64,000 nt of DNA from Paracoccaceae bacterium (GTDB taxonomy: Bacteria > Pseudomonadota > Alphaproteobacteria > Rhodobacterales > Rhodobacteraceae). This document shows, piece after piece, positions 9,030 to 18,957 of this stretch (its first letter is position 1; each line of letters opens with the position of its first letter). The DNA lies in the NCBI GenBank assembly GCA_013214575.1, contig JABSSD010000027.1:148688-212687 (forward strand). The letters run 5' to 3'. Position numbers and translations under genes: made by a program. The notes under the pieces were generated by a model. It was not told where the DNA came from. It did no database searches and saw nothing but the letters and a program-made list of their open reading frames with translations.

Positions 9030-9058
9030 GGGATCGGTGATAAGCCGGTCCCTCTTTC
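9030..9058 (+). terminator. Terminator after rplU-rpmA
   Basis: An 8-base stem (gggatcgg / ccggtccc, one G-T pair) with a 7-base loop, followed by tctttct. Confidence 0.65.
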
Positions 9059-9157
9059 TGTTGTGGCACCTGACACAGATTAAATTGCAGGTCTGATGTC
9101 TGCCGATCGGACAAGATTGTCCGTTGAACTAGTACCGATTGAATGAGGAACATCTGC

Positions 9158-9694
9158 ATGAGCCTGGATCAAACACCTATACAACCTCTCATCGAGGCTG
9201 AGCATTTTGTCCTGCGTCCGCTGCGAAAATCGGACAAAGGATTGCTCTTCCAATATACCAGCGACGAACGTGTCGCCCGAATGACCAGTTCAATTCCTCA
9301 TCCGCTACCACCGGGGGCGACGGAGGCCTATATTGCACGTGCTTCGGCCGAGGACCGTGACGAAGATATCTGGGCGATTGATGGAACCCGGGATGGCGGC
9401 GCCGAACTGAAGGGTGTGATCGGATTAAAACGAATGGATCGCAACCAGTCGGAAGCCGTATTTTGGATCGCACCGGTGTTCTGGAACACCGGCCTGGCCT
9501 CTGAGGCGCTAAAGGCGCTGGTGGATGCAAATCCGCTGAACAACGCTGCGATGTTTGCCTCTGTCTTTCAGGACAATCCCGCCTCGGCGCGGGTGTTGAC
9601 CCACTGCGGCTTTGAATATCTGGGCGATGCTGAAACATTTTCAGTTTCGCGCAATGCGGCGGTGCCTACCTGGACCTATAGCCGAAAACTGTGA
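9158..9694 (+). CDS. GNAT-family N-acetyltransferase (RimJ/RimL-like)
   Basis: 178 residues with the GNAT fold of the ribosomal-protein Ser/Ala acetyltransferase type: LRPLRKSDKGLLFQY near the N-terminus, a beta-bulge region at GVIGLKRMDRNQSEAVFWIAPVFWNTGLASEALKALV (long-helix and pyrophosphate-binding part) and FQDNPASARVLTHCGFEYLGD. It would transfer an acetyl group from acetyl-CoA to an amine; the acceptor is not known. The start at 9158 has gagga 8 bases upstream; the frame from 9143 would begin on top of that site. The place between rpmA and obgE is a common arrangement in Rhodobacteraceae. Confidence 0.85.
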   Translation: MSLDQTPIQPLIEAEHFVLRPLRKSDKGLLFQYTSDERVARMTSSIPHPLPPGATEAYIARASAEDRDEDIWAIDGTRDGGAELKGVIGLKRMDRNQSEAVFWIAPVFWNTGLASEALKALVDANPLNNAAMFASVFQDNPASARVLTHCGFEYLGDAETFSVSRNAAVPTWTYSRKL

Positions 9695-9822
9695 TTGGCG
9701 CGCCGCGCATGATGCGTTAAGGCAGGCGTTAAGCGAGGCTGGGCAAAATTTGCCTCCGCCTCGGATCACTTGATACTATCACGCCTGGGTCGATGATTTG
9801 GCCTGTGCGAAAAGGAGCAGTC

Positions 9823-10857
9823 ATGAAATTCCTCGATCTGGCAAAGGTCTACATCCGGTCTGGCGGCGGCGGCAACGGCTGTATCGCCTTTCGGCGCGAG
9901 AAAAATGCGGAATATGGCGGCCCCAATGGCGGCGATGGCGGCAAAGGCGGCACCGTCTGGGTCGAGGTTGTCGACGGCTTGAACACGCTGATTGATTTTC
10001 GCTATCAGCAGCACTTCTTTGCCAAAAGCGGCCAAGGCGGTATGGGCCAGCAGCGCACCGGTAAAGATGGCGAAAACATTATATTGCGGGTCCCGGTCGG
10101 CACCACAATTCTGGACGAAGATCAGGAAACCGTTATTGCCGATCTGACTGAAGTTGGTCAACGCATCCAATTGGCCAAAGGTGGCAATGGCGGCTTTGGC
10201 AATCTTCACTTCAAAACGGCTACCAATCAGGCCCCACGGCGCGCCAATCCCGGCCAAGAGGGTGTGGAACGCACCATTTGGCTGAAGCTGAAGCTGATTG
10301 CCGATGCCGGCCTGTTGGGTCTGCCGAACGCAGGAAAATCTACCTTTTTGGCGGCCACCTCCAATGCGCGGCCTAAAATTGCCGACTATCCGTTCACCAC
10401 ATTGCACCCAAACCTCGGGGTGGTTGGCATTGATAATGCTGAATTTGTCATTGCTGACATTCCGGGATTGATTGCCGGCGCCCATGAGGGTCGCGGGATC
10501 GGCGACCGGTTTCTGGGCCATGTGGAACGCTGCTCGGTGCTGCTGCATCTGGTCGACGGGACCTCTGACACCATTGCCGAGGACTACCGGACAATCATCG
10601 GCGAGCTAGAGGCCTATGGCGGCGAACTGGCCACCAAGACCAGGGTCACCGCGCTGAACAAAATCGACGCTCTTGACGATGAAGAACGCGCCGCGGCCCA
10701 GACCGAACTGGAAGCCGCAGTTGGCGGCCCGGTGCTGCTGATGTCCGGCGTCAGCCGCGAAGGTCTGCCCGAGGCATTGCGGGCTGTGAGAGCAGAAATC
10801 GAAGCTGACCGCATCCGCTCAAACCCCGCTGTGGAGGCGGAGAGTTGGAGTCCCTAA
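9823..10857 (+). CDS. obgE: GTPase Obg/CgtA
   Basis: 344 residues. The glycine-rich Obg domain (1-157, with GGGGNGC and [12 protein letters not shown]) precedes a G domain with GLPNAGKST (P-loop), [12 protein letters not shown] (Walker B/G3) and NKID (G4). Obg takes part in 50S assembly and stress control. AAAGGAG lies 7 bases before the ATG at 9823, which is why the longer frame from 9793 is not used. Its last 13 bases overlap proB. The usual rplU-rpmA-obg-proB-proA order is kept. Confidence 0.97.
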   Translation: MKFLDLAKVYIRSGGGGNGCIAFRREKNAEYGGPNGGDGGKGGTVWVEVVDGLNTLIDFRYQQHFFAKSGQGGMGQQRTGKDGENIILRVPVGTTILDEDQETVIADLTEVGQRIQLAKGGNGGFGNLHFKTATNQAPRRANPGQEGVERTIWLKLKLIADAGLLGLPNAGKSTFLAATSNARPKIADYPFTTLHPNLGVVGIDNAEFVIADIPGLIAGAHEGRGIGDRFLGHVERCSVLLHLVDGTSDTIAEDYRTIIGELEAYGGELATKTRVTALNKIDALDDEERAAAQTELEAAVGGPVLLMSGVSREGLPEALRAVRAEIEADRIRSNPAVEAESWSP

Positions 10858-11951
10858 GCAGCGCAAAACGCATCGTTGTCAAAATTGGCTCTACCCTGCT
10901 GGTTGACCGCGATGAGGGGGTTTTGCGTGCCAAATGGCTGCGGGCTCTTGCGGAAGATGTCGCCTGGTTGCGACAGCAAGATATCGACGTTATCCTGGTG
11001 TCGTCCGGCTCCATCGCCCTAGGCCGGGCTGTGCTTGGCCTGTCCGGTGCGGATCTTCGCCTGGAGCAGTCCCAGGCGGCTGCGGCTGTGGGGCAGATCA
11101 GGCTGGCGCGGGCCTATGAAGCCGCGCTGGAGCCGCATGGGATTAACACCGCTCAGGTTCTGGTGACGCTGGAGGACAGTGAAAACCGTCGTCGCTACCT
11201 GAATTCCCGTGCCACCCTTGAGACGCTGCTGGGCTTTGGGGTGGTGCCGATTGTCAACGAAAACGACACCATTGCAACCGACGAAATTCGCTATGGCGAC
11301 AATGACCGGCTGGCGGCCCAGGTCGCGGTGACGATTGGTGCCGATTGCCTGATCCTGCTGTCTGACGTCGATGGATTTTACAGCGCCAATCCGGCGCTGG
11401 ATCCAACGGCCATCCGTTACGACAGGATTGAACAGATCACGCCAGAGATAGAAGCCATGGCCGGGGAGGGTGTCTCCGGGCTTTCCAAGGGCGGAATGAT
11501 CACGAAACTGATGGCAGCCAAAGTGGCCACGGCAGCGGGTTGCGCCCTAGTTATCACAGACGGTTTCCACTCAAACCCACTGAAAATGCTGGATAACGGC
11601 GCGCCTTGCACCTGGTTTATCGCGCATACGGACCCCCAGACCGCCCGCAAGCGTTGGATCGCAGCGATGAAACCGCGCGGCGAAATCACCATCGACATCG
11701 GCGCCGCAAGGGCTTTGAAATCCGGCAATAGCCTGCTGCCGGCCGGGGTCATCCATGTGCAGGGTGATTTTGGCCGCGGTGAGCCGCTGGCCATTCTCGA
11801 TCCATCCGGGCACAAACTGGGGCAAGGGTTAAGCCGTTACACCGGCGCCGAGGCCCGCGCCATTTCAGGGCTGCAGTCGCACCAGATCGAGGCCACGCTC
11901 GGCTATCCCGGCCGCGCCGCCCTGATCCACCGCGATGATATGGCGCTCTGA
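10845..11951 (+). CDS. proB: Glutamate 5-kinase
   Basis: 368 residues, first enzyme of proline synthesis from glutamate. The amino-acid kinase domain (about 1-260) has [12 protein letters not shown] at the start, VSSGSIALG and [17 protein letters not shown], and a C-terminal PUA domain follows (about 280-365, starting near [15 protein letters not shown]). The start appears to be TTG at 10845 overlapping the end of obgE; no ATG occurs before the conserved kinase core, and a GGAG is just upstream. Translational coupling to obgE is likely. Confidence 0.95.
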   Translation: MESLSSAKRIVVKIGSTLLVDRDEGVLRAKWLRALAEDVAWLRQQDIDVILVSSGSIALGRAVLGLSGADLRLEQSQAAAAVGQIRLARAYEAALEPHGINTAQVLVTLEDSENRRRYLNSRATLETLLGFGVVPIVNENDTIATDEIRYGDNDRLAAQVAVTIGADCLILLSDVDGFYSANPALDPTAIRYDRIEQITPEIEAMAGEGVSGLSKGGMITKLMAAKVATAAGCALVITDGFHSNPLKMLDNGAPCTWFIAHTDPQTARKRWIAAMKPRGEITIDIGAARALKSGNSLLPAGVIHVQGDFGRGEPLAILDPSGHKLGQGLSRYTGAEARAISGLQSHQIEATLGYPGRAALIHRDDMAL

Positions 11952-11953
11952 CT

Positions 11954-11987
11954 CTTCTTCTTGTTTAAAATACCTCCGCCGGAGGCA
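11954..11987. repeat. Dispersed 34-base repeat, copy 1
   Basis: Matches 47878-47911 at 33 of 34 positions. It has a pyrimidine-rich left half (cttcttcttgttt) and a palindromic right half cctccgccggagg. It fills the gap between proB and proA. Confidence 0.8.
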
Positions 11988-12029
11988 AATAATTCTCTCG
12001 CGCCCCAGATTGGGAAAGGCTTGCAACTG

Positions 12030-13295
12030 ATGAACGACATTGAAAACATTCCCGAACTGATGGCCAATATTGGGGCTCGAGCCAAAGCCGCATCGCAAAT
12101 TTTGGCCACCGCATCAGGCGCAGACAAGCGCCAGGCGCTGAGGGCCGCAGGTGATGCGGTCTGGGCGCAGCGGGGTGAGATCATCGCCGCCAACCAATGC
12201 GATCTGGAATTTGGCCGGGCCAAAGGCCTGTCGGCTGCGATGATGGACCGGCTGATGCTGGACGAGGCCAGGATCCAGAGCATCGTCGACAGCCTGCGCG
12301 CGGTTGCAGAACAGGCTGATCCGGTTGGCCAGATTTTGGAACAATGGGATCAGCCGTCGGGCCTCAATATCCAACGGGTTCGCACACCTTTGGGGGTTAT
12401 TGGGGTGATCTATGAAAGCCGCCCGAATGTGACGGCTGACGCGGGGGCGCTGTGCCTGAAGTCCGGCAATGCGGTGATCCTGCGCTGCGGATCCGAGAGT
12501 TTCCACTCAAGCCAGGCCATCCAGGCCTGTCTGCTCACCGGGCTGACGGCCGCCGGGCTGCCACTGGACGCGATCCAACTGGTTCCCACCCGGGACCGCG
12601 CCGCCGTTCAACAATTGCTGACGATGACCGACTATGTGGACGTTATTGTCCCTCGCGGTGGCAAGGGACTGGTGGGGCTGGTGCAGCGTGAGGCGCGGGT
12701 TCCGGTGTTTGCCCATCTCGAAGGCATCGTGCATATTTACATCGACAAAACGGCCGATCCAAAGAAAGCGCTGGAGGTGGTGCTGAATGCCAAGACGCGG
12801 CGCACTGGCATTTGCGGTGCGGCAGAATGTCTGCTGATCCACCGGGATATCTGTGAAACTCTGGGCAAGGATATTCTATCGGCGTTAATGGCTGCGGGCG
12901 TTGAAATTCGGGCCCAGGAAGGCCTGCCTGGCCCGGATAATATGGTGATTGCAAGTGAATCCGACTGGGGCTGTGAATATCTCGACATGATCATCGCCGC
13001 AAAACGGGTGGACAGTCTCGCAGATGCAATCTCGCATATACGCCGCCATCATTCCCAGCATACAGACTGTATCATCACCGAGGACCCAGACGCAGTTCAG
13101 ACCTTTTTCAGCGAACTCGACAGTGCCATCTTAATGCATAATGCCTCAACACAGTTTGCTGACGGAAGTGAGTTTGGCATGGGGGCTGAAATTGGCATCG
13201 CCACCGGCAAGATGCATGCCCGAGGTCCGGTTGGCGCGGCGCAGTTGACCAGTTTCAAATACCTGGTGCGCGGCAACGGAACCATCCGTAGCTAA
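12030..13295 (+). CDS. proA: Gamma-glutamyl phosphate reductase
   Basis: 421 residues, NADPH-dependent reduction of gamma-glutamyl phosphate to glutamate semialdehyde, the step after ProB. Aldehyde-dehydrogenase fold with [34 protein letters not shown], the catalytic Cys region [15 protein letters not shown] and the C-terminal [13 protein letters not shown]. The start at 12030 gives the normal family length; the frame from 11961 would translate the dispersed repeat. A terminator follows. Confidence 0.96.
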   Translation: MNDIENIPELMANIGARAKAASQILATASGADKRQALRAAGDAVWAQRGEIIAANQCDLEFGRAKGLSAAMMDRLMLDEARIQSIVDSLRAVAEQADPVGQILEQWDQPSGLNIQRVRTPLGVIGVIYESRPNVTADAGALCLKSGNAVILRCGSESFHSSQAIQACLLTGLTAAGLPLDAIQLVPTRDRAAVQQLLTMTDYVDVIVPRGGKGLVGLVQREARVPVFAHLEGIVHIYIDKTADPKKALEVVLNAKTRRTGICGAAECLLIHRDICETLGKDILSALMAAGVEIRAQEGLPGPDNMVIASESDWGCEYLDMIIAAKRVDSLADAISHIRRHHSQHTDCIITEDPDAVQTFFSELDSAILMHNASTQFADGSEFGMGAEIGIATGKMHARGPVGAAQLTSFKYLVRGNGTIRS

Positions 13296-13298
13296 AAC

Positions 13299-13338
13299 AA
13301 AAGGCGCCTCGGTCCCATCAGGGTTGGAGGCGCCTTTT
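13299..13338. terminator. Bidirectional terminator between proA and chpT
   Basis: A 12-base stem (aaaaggcgcctc / gaggcgcctttt) with a 16-base loop lies between two convergent genes. Confidence 0.85.
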
Positions 13339-13370
13339 GGCAGATAGGCCTGCATTAAAATAGGCCTGCC

Positions 13371-13967
13371 TTAAAAATTGATCGTGACCTTATCCAGGCT
13401 TTGTTCAACCCGCACCGTGCGCCCCATCGCTTTGGCGACCTCTGGCAACATGGCAAACTGCACCAGCGCCGGGGTGATCGTGGCATTGGATTGCCCACCA
13501 CTGATCCGCGCCCAAAGATCGTCATTCACGTTGATCTTTGTCGCCTCGCCAATCACAGTCCACTTGCCATCGGCGCAATAGACCCTGGCGGTGCCACCAT
13601 AGGGCAGGGCGGTTTCAAGGCATTGCAGCGCCAAAAACGAAAGCCGAACCTCCTGGCGGTTACAGGGATCCAGCGGCGACCACTGATACTGAAGCCGCGC
13701 CCCCTTGCACATGTCGTCCAGAATGGAAGCGACCTCGGCGCGGCCGAGCTGCTGGTTGCCGGCACTGCCATAGGCCACTCTGAAGAAACGAATGCGCGCA
13801 TTGGCATTGCCAACACTGTCTGAAATCAGTTCCAGTTCAGGACCGGCGAGGTCGCCAGACATGCCGAGTAGTTCCAGGCCATTGTTGATGGCGCCCACCG
13901 GGCTAATCAAATCATGACAGATCCTTGACGCTATCAAAGCCGCCAAATCGACGTTATCTATACCCAT
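13371..13967 (-). CDS. chpT: ChpT-like histidine phosphotransferase
   Basis: 198 residues. The dimerisation helix holds the phospho-accepting His in ICHDLISPVGAINNGLELL (residues 17-35, His18); the rest is a Bergerat-like domain without clear ATP-binding boxes, as in ChpT. In alphaproteobacteria ChpT moves phosphate from CckA to CtrA and CpdR, which control cell cycle, motility and gene transfer agents. It is transcribed away from the small DUF3553 gene with only 29 bases between the two starts. In Rhodobacterales it is usually single copy, so this is probably the main CtrA phosphorelay protein. Confidence 0.85.
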   Translation of the reverse strand: MGIDNVDLAALIASRICHDLISPVGAINNGLELLGMSGDLAGPELELISDSVGNANARIRFFRVAYGSAGNQQLGRAEVASILDDMCKGARLQYQWSPLDPCNRQEVRLSFLALQCLETALPYGGTARVYCADGKWTVIGEATKINVNDDLWARISGGQSNATITPALVQFAMLPEVAKAMGRTVRVEQSLDKVTINF

Positions 13968-13996
13968 GTCTTTCCTCCGAATTGGGCCAATCCCTT

Positions 13997-14179
13997 ATGA
14001 CCGACCTCAACGCAATTTTAACGCCCGGTATGTTTGTCCGGCATCCTGATCACCCCGATTGGGGGCTGGGGCAGGTGCAGTCAAATATCGGCGGCAAAAT
14101 CTCCGTAAATTTCCGTGATCAAGGCAAGCTGGTGATCGACGGATCCCGCATTGCTCTGACACCAGTATTTGATCCGTGA
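13997..14179 (+). CDS. Small DUF3553 protein
   Basis: 60 residues, single compact domain with PGMFVRHPDHPDWGLGQVQS and GKISVNFRDQGKLVI, the pattern of DUF3553 and of the small CarD/UvrD-tail-like beta barrels. It might bind nucleic acid or RNA polymerase, but this is inferred from fold likeness only. The ATG at 13997 begins the conserved part; the frame from 13925 would run into chpT. It shares a 29-base divergent region with chpT. Confidence 0.75.
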   Translation: MTDLNAILTPGMFVRHPDHPDWGLGQVQSNIGGKISVNFRDQGKLVIDGSRIALTPVFDP

Positions 14180-14289
14180 TAACGGTTGATGAAGAGTTAA
14201 CATTTTTGGTAAATTTTGCTTAAAATGTTGCTTAATCATCGCAATGCAGTCTATCTGCGCCTGACTTCAATCTGTGTTAGCTGTTGACC

Positions 14290-15051
14290 ATGCCAGACCA
14301 CCTCCCTGCTTTTACCGTGAAGATTGCTGAAACCGCAGCGGACGTGATGGCTGCGCAGGCGCTTCGATATCAGGTTTTTGTGCAAGAGCTCGGCGGCAAT
14401 GGCGATCTGGTTGATCATCAGCAGGGTTTGGAACGGGATGGATTTGATCCATTTGTCGACCACATGCTGGTCTGGGACACCACAAATGGCACTCTGGCCG
14501 GGGTTTACCGATTGTTGCGAGAAGATCAGGCGATGCGCGCCGGGCAATTCTACTGCGAGACCGAATATGACCTGACGGAGCTCAGAGCTTCAGGCCGCAA
14601 GCTTTTGGAACTGGGGCGGTCCTGTCTGCATCCAGCCTATCGCGGCGGCACTGCGATGTTTCATTTATGGTCAGGGTTGGCCGCCTATGTGGAACAGCAT
14701 CACATCGAGGTTTTGTTTGGTGTCGCCAGTTTTCACGGCACTGACCCTTTGGTTTTGGCCAACCCACTTTCGATGCTGCGACAAAACCATCTGGCGCCCA
14801 CCAATCTGCGGGTCCGTGCCAGGACCTATCAGCCGATGGATTTGGTTTCACCAGATGAGCTTGACCGCCGCCAGGCCATGATCGACACGCCGGCATTGAT
14901 AAAGGCCTATCTGCGGCTTGGCGGTTGCGTCGGAGACGGCGCCTTTATTGATTACAAATTCAACACCACCGACGTGTTCCTCATTCTTGACACTGAGAAG
15001 ATGAACAGCCGCCAAAGACGGCTGTATTCAAACGGACGAGGCCGCGGATGA
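14290..15051 (+). CDS. olsB: L-ornithine N-alpha-acyltransferase
   Basis: 253 residues of the hemolysin-like GNAT family that moves a 3-hydroxyacyl chain from ACP to ornithine, giving lyso-ornithine lipid. Motifs: ALRYQVFVQELGG, FDHML-like FVDHMLVWD, AGVYRLL, ELGRSCLHPAYRGG and the later LFGVASFHGTDP. The ATG at 14290 is preferred over a TTG at 14284. The stop overlaps the olsA start by four bases, so both enzymes are made together. Ornithine lipids have no phosphorus and often replace phospholipids under phosphate limitation. Confidence 0.9.
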   Translation: MPDHLPAFTVKIAETAADVMAAQALRYQVFVQELGGNGDLVDHQQGLERDGFDPFVDHMLVWDTTNGTLAGVYRLLREDQAMRAGQFYCETEYDLTELRASGRKLLELGRSCLHPAYRGGTAMFHLWSGLAAYVEQHHIEVLFGVASFHGTDPLVLANPLSMLRQNHLAPTNLRVRARTYQPMDLVSPDELDRRQAMIDTPALIKAYLRLGGCVGDGAFIDYKFNTTDVFLILDTEKMNSRQRRLYSNGRGRG

Positions 15052-15893
15052 GCGCCGGTTGGCACAGTGAGGCAGAGCCGGATCCGATTCAGATGTCCGG
15101 GTTCGGCTGGGGGTTGGTTGTGCTGCGCTGTCTGGTCTTGGCGGCGCTGGTCTTTGGCGGGCTGCTGATCCTGCTCCTGTTTCGCTTGTTTGAGCGGCCA
15201 TTATTCGGAATGCACCGCCCTATTACCCCCTATATCACTCAATTTGTGTGTCGAAACGCATTTCGGATTATGGGGATAGGCTTCCGGTCCAGCGGTGACT
15301 TGATGAAAGAGCCTGGCGCTGTGGTGGCCAATCACTCGTCCTGGCTCGATATTTTTGCCCTCAATGCCCGCAAGCGGATCTATTTTGTTTCCAAGGCAGA
15401 AGTGGCGAAGTGGCCGGGGATCGGCTGGCTGGCCCGGGCAACCGGTACCGTATTCATCGAGCGCAACCCCAAGAAAGCGCGCGAGCAAACATTGCTGTTT
15501 GAGCAGCGTCTCAAGGCGGATCATAAGCTATTGTTTTTCCCCGAAGGGACCTCAACCGACGGGCTGCGGGTTTTGACTTTTAAAACAACATTGTTTGCGG
15601 CGTTCTTTAGTGATCAGCTGCGGGACTTCATGTCGGTGCAACCGGTGTCTGTTGTATACCACCCGCCAAAAGGAGAACCGAAGAGGTTTTACGGCTGGTG
15701 GGGGGATATGGATTTTGCGCCGCATTTTCTCAAGACTTTGGCGGTCTTGCGTCAAGGCTCAGTTGAATTGATCTATCATCCCCCGGTCCGGGTGGCTGAT
15801 TTTGCCAATCGCAAGGTTCTGGCCGCCTTTTGTGAGGAAAAGATTCGTGCCGGTCATGCGACGGGGCGCGCGGCTCGGGAAATGGCTGATTAG
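15048..15893 (+). CDS. olsA: Lyso-ornithine lipid O-acyltransferase
   Basis: 281 residues of the PlsC acyltransferase family. A membrane segment lies at about 24-45 (LVVLRCLVLAALVFGGLLIL), followed by the catalytic NHSSWLDIF motif (H-x4-D), the substrate-binding FIERNPKKAREQ and FPEGTSTDG. It acylates lyso-ornithine lipid to ornithine lipid at the inner membrane. Coupled to olsB by a four-base overlap. General lysophosphatidate activity cannot be ruled out, but the pairing argues for OlsA. Confidence 0.88.
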   Translation: MSAGWHSEAEPDPIQMSGFGWGLVVLRCLVLAALVFGGLLILLLFRLFERPLFGMHRPITPYITQFVCRNAFRIMGIGFRSSGDLMKEPGAVVANHSSWLDIFALNARKRIYFVSKAEVAKWPGIGWLARATGTVFIERNPKKAREQTLLFEQRLKADHKLLFFPEGTSTDGLRVLTFKTTLFAAFFSDQLRDFMSVQPVSVVYHPPKGEPKRFYGWWGDMDFAPHFLKTLAVLRQGSVELIYHPPVRVADFANRKVLAAFCEEKIRAGHATGRAAREMAD

Positions 15894-15914
15894 GCCGCTG
15901 TTTTGTCATTGGGC

Positions 15915-15973
15915 TTGCGCCCCTCCACAACCTGTTTTATACGCGCGTTATTCAAACCCGCAGGCGGGGTTTG
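15915..15973 (+). promoter_or_regulatory. Putative rpsB-tsf promoter and leader hairpin
   Basis: TTGCGC (15915-15920) and TATACG (15938-15943) are 17 bases apart. A hairpin (caaaccc / gggtttg, 15953-15973) follows within the leader, which is about 115 bases long. Whether S2 regulates it cannot be told. Confidence 0.45.
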
Positions 15974-16066
15974 GCCTGATTGGGGGAGACATCCTCAACA
16001 GACCGCCGGTTGGAGCATCCGCTCTAAGACCCCCGCCGAGGAAAAAACCGGAAAGGTAATACGAAT

Positions 16067-16834
16067 ATGGCTCTTCCTGAGTTCACTCTTCGTCAGCTGC
16101 TCGAAGCTGGCGTACACTTTGGCCACCAGACACAGCGCTGGAACCCACGTATGGGTCCGTACATCTACGGCGCACGTAACGGCATCCACATCATGGATCT
16201 GACCCAAACTGTTCCAATGCTGGACCAGGCTTTGCAGGTTATCCACGACACCGTCGCCAAAGGCGGCCGGGTACTGTTCGTCGGCACCAAGCGTCAGGCT
16301 GCGACACCAATCGCCGAAGCGGCTGAGAAATCAGCTCAGTACTTCATGAACCACCGTTGGCTCGGCGGCACATTGACCAACTGGAAAACTGTGTCCTTGT
16401 CGATCAAGCGCCTGAAAGACATCGACCAGAAGATGGAAGTTGGCTTTGAAGGCCTGACCAAGAAAGAACGTCTTGGCATGGAGCGTGACCACGGCAAGCT
16501 GCAGGCTTCGCTTGGCGGTATCAGCGAAATGGGCGGCGTACCTGATCTGCTGTTCGTCATCGATGTGAAAAAAGAAGCGCTGGCCATCGCCGAAGCCAAC
16601 AAGCTGGGCATCCCGGTTGTTGCAATCGTCGACACCAACTGCTCGCCTGATGGCGTTGACTACATCATTCCTGGCAACGATGACGCTTCCCGCGCCATCG
16701 CCTTGTATTGTGACCTGGCGTCACGTGCGGCTCTGGAAGGCATGTCCACTCAACTGGGTGCTGCTGGCGTTGATCTGGGTGCATTCGAAGAAGCCCTGGT
16801 AGAAGAAGTTCCGGCCGCAACAGCCGAAGCCTGA
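16067..16834 (+). CDS. rpsB: Ribosomal protein S2
   Basis: 255 residues, full-length uS2 with the opening [31 protein letters not shown], the [12 protein letters not shown] motif and [14 protein letters not shown] short acidic C-terminal tail ([15 protein letters not shown]) is typical of alphaproteobacteria. It is followed by a hairpin and then tsf, the standard order. Confidence 0.98.
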   Translation: MALPEFTLRQLLEAGVHFGHQTQRWNPRMGPYIYGARNGIHIMDLTQTVPMLDQALQVIHDTVAKGGRVLFVGTKRQAATPIAEAAEKSAQYFMNHRWLGGTLTNWKTVSLSIKRLKDIDQKMEVGFEGLTKKERLGMERDHGKLQASLGGISEMGGVPDLLFVIDVKKEALAIAEANKLGIPVVAIVDTNCSPDGVDYIIPGNDDASRAIALYCDLASRAALEGMSTQLGAAGVDLGAFEEALVEEVPAATAEA

Positions 16835-16859
16835 TCCAACCGTCACAGGTTTAATAGAT

Positions 16860-16885
16860 GGGGCAGGGTCTGACCTGCCCCAAAT
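16860..16885 (+). terminator. Hairpin between rpsB and tsf, likely attenuator
   Basis: An 8-base perfect stem (ggggcagg / cctgcccc) with a 6-base loop but no T tract. It may lower tsf expression or protect the rpsB message end rather than stop all transcription. Confidence 0.5.
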
Positions 16886-16912
16886 CCGTTTAGATTTGAG
16901 GAGAGCCAAAAG

Positions 16913-17788
16913 ATGGCAATCACAGCAGCACTCGTGAAAGAACTGCGCGGCGCGACCGGCGCAGGCATGATGGACTCGAAAAAGGCCCTGACAGAAACCA
17001 ATGGTGACATGGATGCCGCCGTCGATTGGCTGCGTACCAAGGGTCTGGCCAAGGCAGCAAAAAAATCCAGCCGTACCGCCGCTGAGGGCCTAATTGTTGT
17101 CTGCGTTGAAGGCAACAAGGGTGTCGCTGTTGAGGTGAACTCCGAAACCGACTTCGTTGGTAAAAATGCTGATTTCCAAGAGATGGTCAGTGATATCTCC
17201 AAGGTTGCCCTGGGTGTGTCGGATGTCGATGCCCTGAATGCAGCGGACATGGGCGGCAAGACTGTCGCGGAAGTGGTGACTGCCAAGGTTGCTACGATTG
17301 GTGAAAACATGTCGGTACGCCGCATGTCTGCCCTCGAAGGTGACATTGTTGTGTCTTATGTTCACAATGCGGTAACCGCTGGAATGGGCAAAATCGGTGT
17401 CCTGGTTGCGCTGACCGGTGGCACTGAGGCCCTGGGCAAGCAGATCGCAATGCACATTGCTGCGGTAAACCCGGCGGCTCTGAGCGAAGCAGACCTGGAC
17501 GCTGCGGTTGTCGAAAAAGAAAAGAAGATCCAGATGGATATCGCGCGCGAGTCCGGCAAACCAGAAGCGGTGATTGAGAAAATGATCATTGGCCGGATGA
17601 AGAAATTCATCGGCGAGTCGACATTGCTGAACCAGTCGTTTGTGGTGAACCCTGATCTGACGGTCGAAGCTGCAGCCAAAGAAGCAGGCGCCACAATCAC
17701 CGGTTTTGTCCGCCTCGAAGTTGGCGAAGGCATCGAAGTAGTGAAAGAAGATTTTGCAGCTGAGGTTGCCAAGGTCGCACAGGGTTAA
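16913..17788 (+). CDS. tsf: Translation elongation factor Ts
   Basis: 291 residues, full-length nucleotide exchange factor for EF-Tu. N-terminal UBA-like part with [20 protein letters not shown] and the TDFV motif ([10 protein letters not shown]) that touches EF-Tu are present, with the two-lobed core behind. GAGGAGAG lies before the ATG. Two hairpins with T tracts follow. Confidence 0.98.
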   Translation: MAITAALVKELRGATGAGMMDSKKALTETNGDMDAAVDWLRTKGLAKAAKKSSRTAAEGLIVVCVEGNKGVAVEVNSETDFVGKNADFQEMVSDISKVALGVSDVDALNAADMGGKTVAEVVTAKVATIGENMSVRRMSALEGDIVVSYVHNAVTAGMGKIGVLVALTGGTEALGKQIAMHIAAVNPAALSEADLDAAVVEKEKKIQMDIARESGKPEAVIEKMIIGRMKKFIGESTLLNQSFVVNPDLTVEAAAKEAGATITGFVRLEVGEGIEVVKEDFAAEVAKVAQG

Positions 17789-17836
17789 ATTACGGTCCGG
17801 CGTTTTTTTGACGCTGGGTTGTTTTGACCAACATTG

Positions 17837-17865
17837 GACCCGTTCCGGACCGGAGCGGGTCTTTT
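17837..17865 (+). terminator. Terminator after tsf
   Basis: Stem gacccgttccgg / ccggagcgggtc around a 1-base centre (so the loop opens further in practice), followed by tttt. Confidence 0.7.
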
Positions 17866-17913
17866 GCTATTTGGCGATCGCTGGACAGTCAAATTGGCAG
17901 TAGCTGGGCAGCC

Positions 17914-17953
17914 AAAAAAACGGAGCCGCGTCACCGCGACCCCGTTTTTTTTT
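17914..17953. terminator. Second terminator-like hairpin downstream of tsf
   Basis: Seven A and cgg on the left pair with ccg and nine T on the right, with an inner ccgcg/cgcg stem. It can act in both directions and may back up the tsf terminator. Confidence 0.65.
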
Positions 17954-18201
17954 CGAAGGATCCCTCCAGATGGGGATGAGAAGGTCCCTTCTTTGGCTTC
18001 CGACCAGATACAGCAAATACGCACCTAAAACAGAAAACGAGTTGGACTGGTTTGAAATATAAACCTCTTCACCCGAATGTCCCTTTGGCTAAAGCCACCA
18101 CTCACGGAACAAATATAGAATGCTCTTTTTCACCTATTGGTGGAAGTAATGAATACCATACTTTCTAAGGCAGACTAAATCGGCCTGAAAGACAAACACG
18201 C

Positions 18202-18957
18202 CTAAGCCTCCATTACAAACATCTGGTTTTGTAATGCAGCCTTCAAAACCGCTTGGGCAGTGGTCTCCACGCTCAACGAATCCCTTGCCAAACGCAAATG
18301 CTTTTCAACCGTGGCAGAAGTTAAGCCCATCAGGATCGCGATATCCTGTGTGGTCTTGCCGTCACCGACCCACTGTAAGGCTTCGCGTTGCCGTTTCGTC
18401 AATCCACGGTTGGGAGGGGAATAGGGCAGGGATAGAATTTTCAGGTGGGCAATATTGTTTATCAGAACAATATCAGAGCCGTGCTCCTGCCACATCTCAT
18501 CCAGATCATCCTGTGTCCTCCCGCGTTTCCCAGCCAGTGAAATGGCGCCTTTGAATCGCTTGGAAATTGAATGGAAGCTGATGGTATATCCAGCGGTCAT
18601 TTCCATACGCTTGTTGAACTCAATAACCTTTAGGCCTTTTGGGCTCAGCTCCCGATTGGCTTCCATGGCGTAGACTTGACGCCAGCTACATGCGCCTTCA
18701 TTCTCCAGCGCCCAGCGTGTCATCGGAGCGTGAAAGTACAGCCCGGTGTGCATGAAACCATTAAGGTACTCATTGGAGTGATTGGAAAGAATGACAAAAT
18801 CGTCGGGATCCCCCAGTGAGGTTTCCGTCTTATAACGGGTGTAGCCATAGATCAGCCGATCAAAGCCGTATTGTGCCAATTGGTCTATATGGGCGACCCA
18901 CAATTCCTCCAGACTTCGGCAACTGGAAATGAAATGCAGATACTCAGTCAGTTTCAT
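18202..18957 (-). CDS. LuxR-family regulator with AHL-type domain (LuxR solo)
   Basis: 251 residues. An autoinducer-binding domain (about 15-165) is joined to a LuxR helix-turn-helix (about 185-250: LTKRQREALQWVGDGKTTQDIAILMGLTSATVEKHL split over two helices). By spacing from TraR, W57, Y61 and D70 are replaced by Y64, F68 and A77, while P78 and W92 match P71 and W85; the amide-binding Asp is thus missing. No luxI-type synthase lies in the window, so it is a solo. The ATG at 18957 overlaps the aroQ stop by four bases, so translation should be coupled. The ligand is likely not a standard acyl-homoserine lactone, but this is inferred. Confidence 0.88.
   Translation of the reverse strand: MKLTEYLHFISSCRSLEELWVAHIDQLAQYGFDRLIYGYTRYKTETSLGDPDDFVILSNHSNEYLNGFMHTGLYFHAPMTRWALENEGACSWRQVYAMEANRELSPKGLKVIEFNKRMEMTAGYTISFHSISKRFKGAISLAGKRGRTQDDLDEMWQEHGSDIVLINNIAHLKILSLPYSPPNRGLTKRQREALQWVGDGKTTQDIAILMGLTSATVEKHLRLARDSLSVETTAQAVLKAALQNQMFVMEA

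Noticed and set aside
9766..10548. 260-residue minus-strand frame opposite obgE
   Set aside because: Shadow of a certain gene with no ribosome site.
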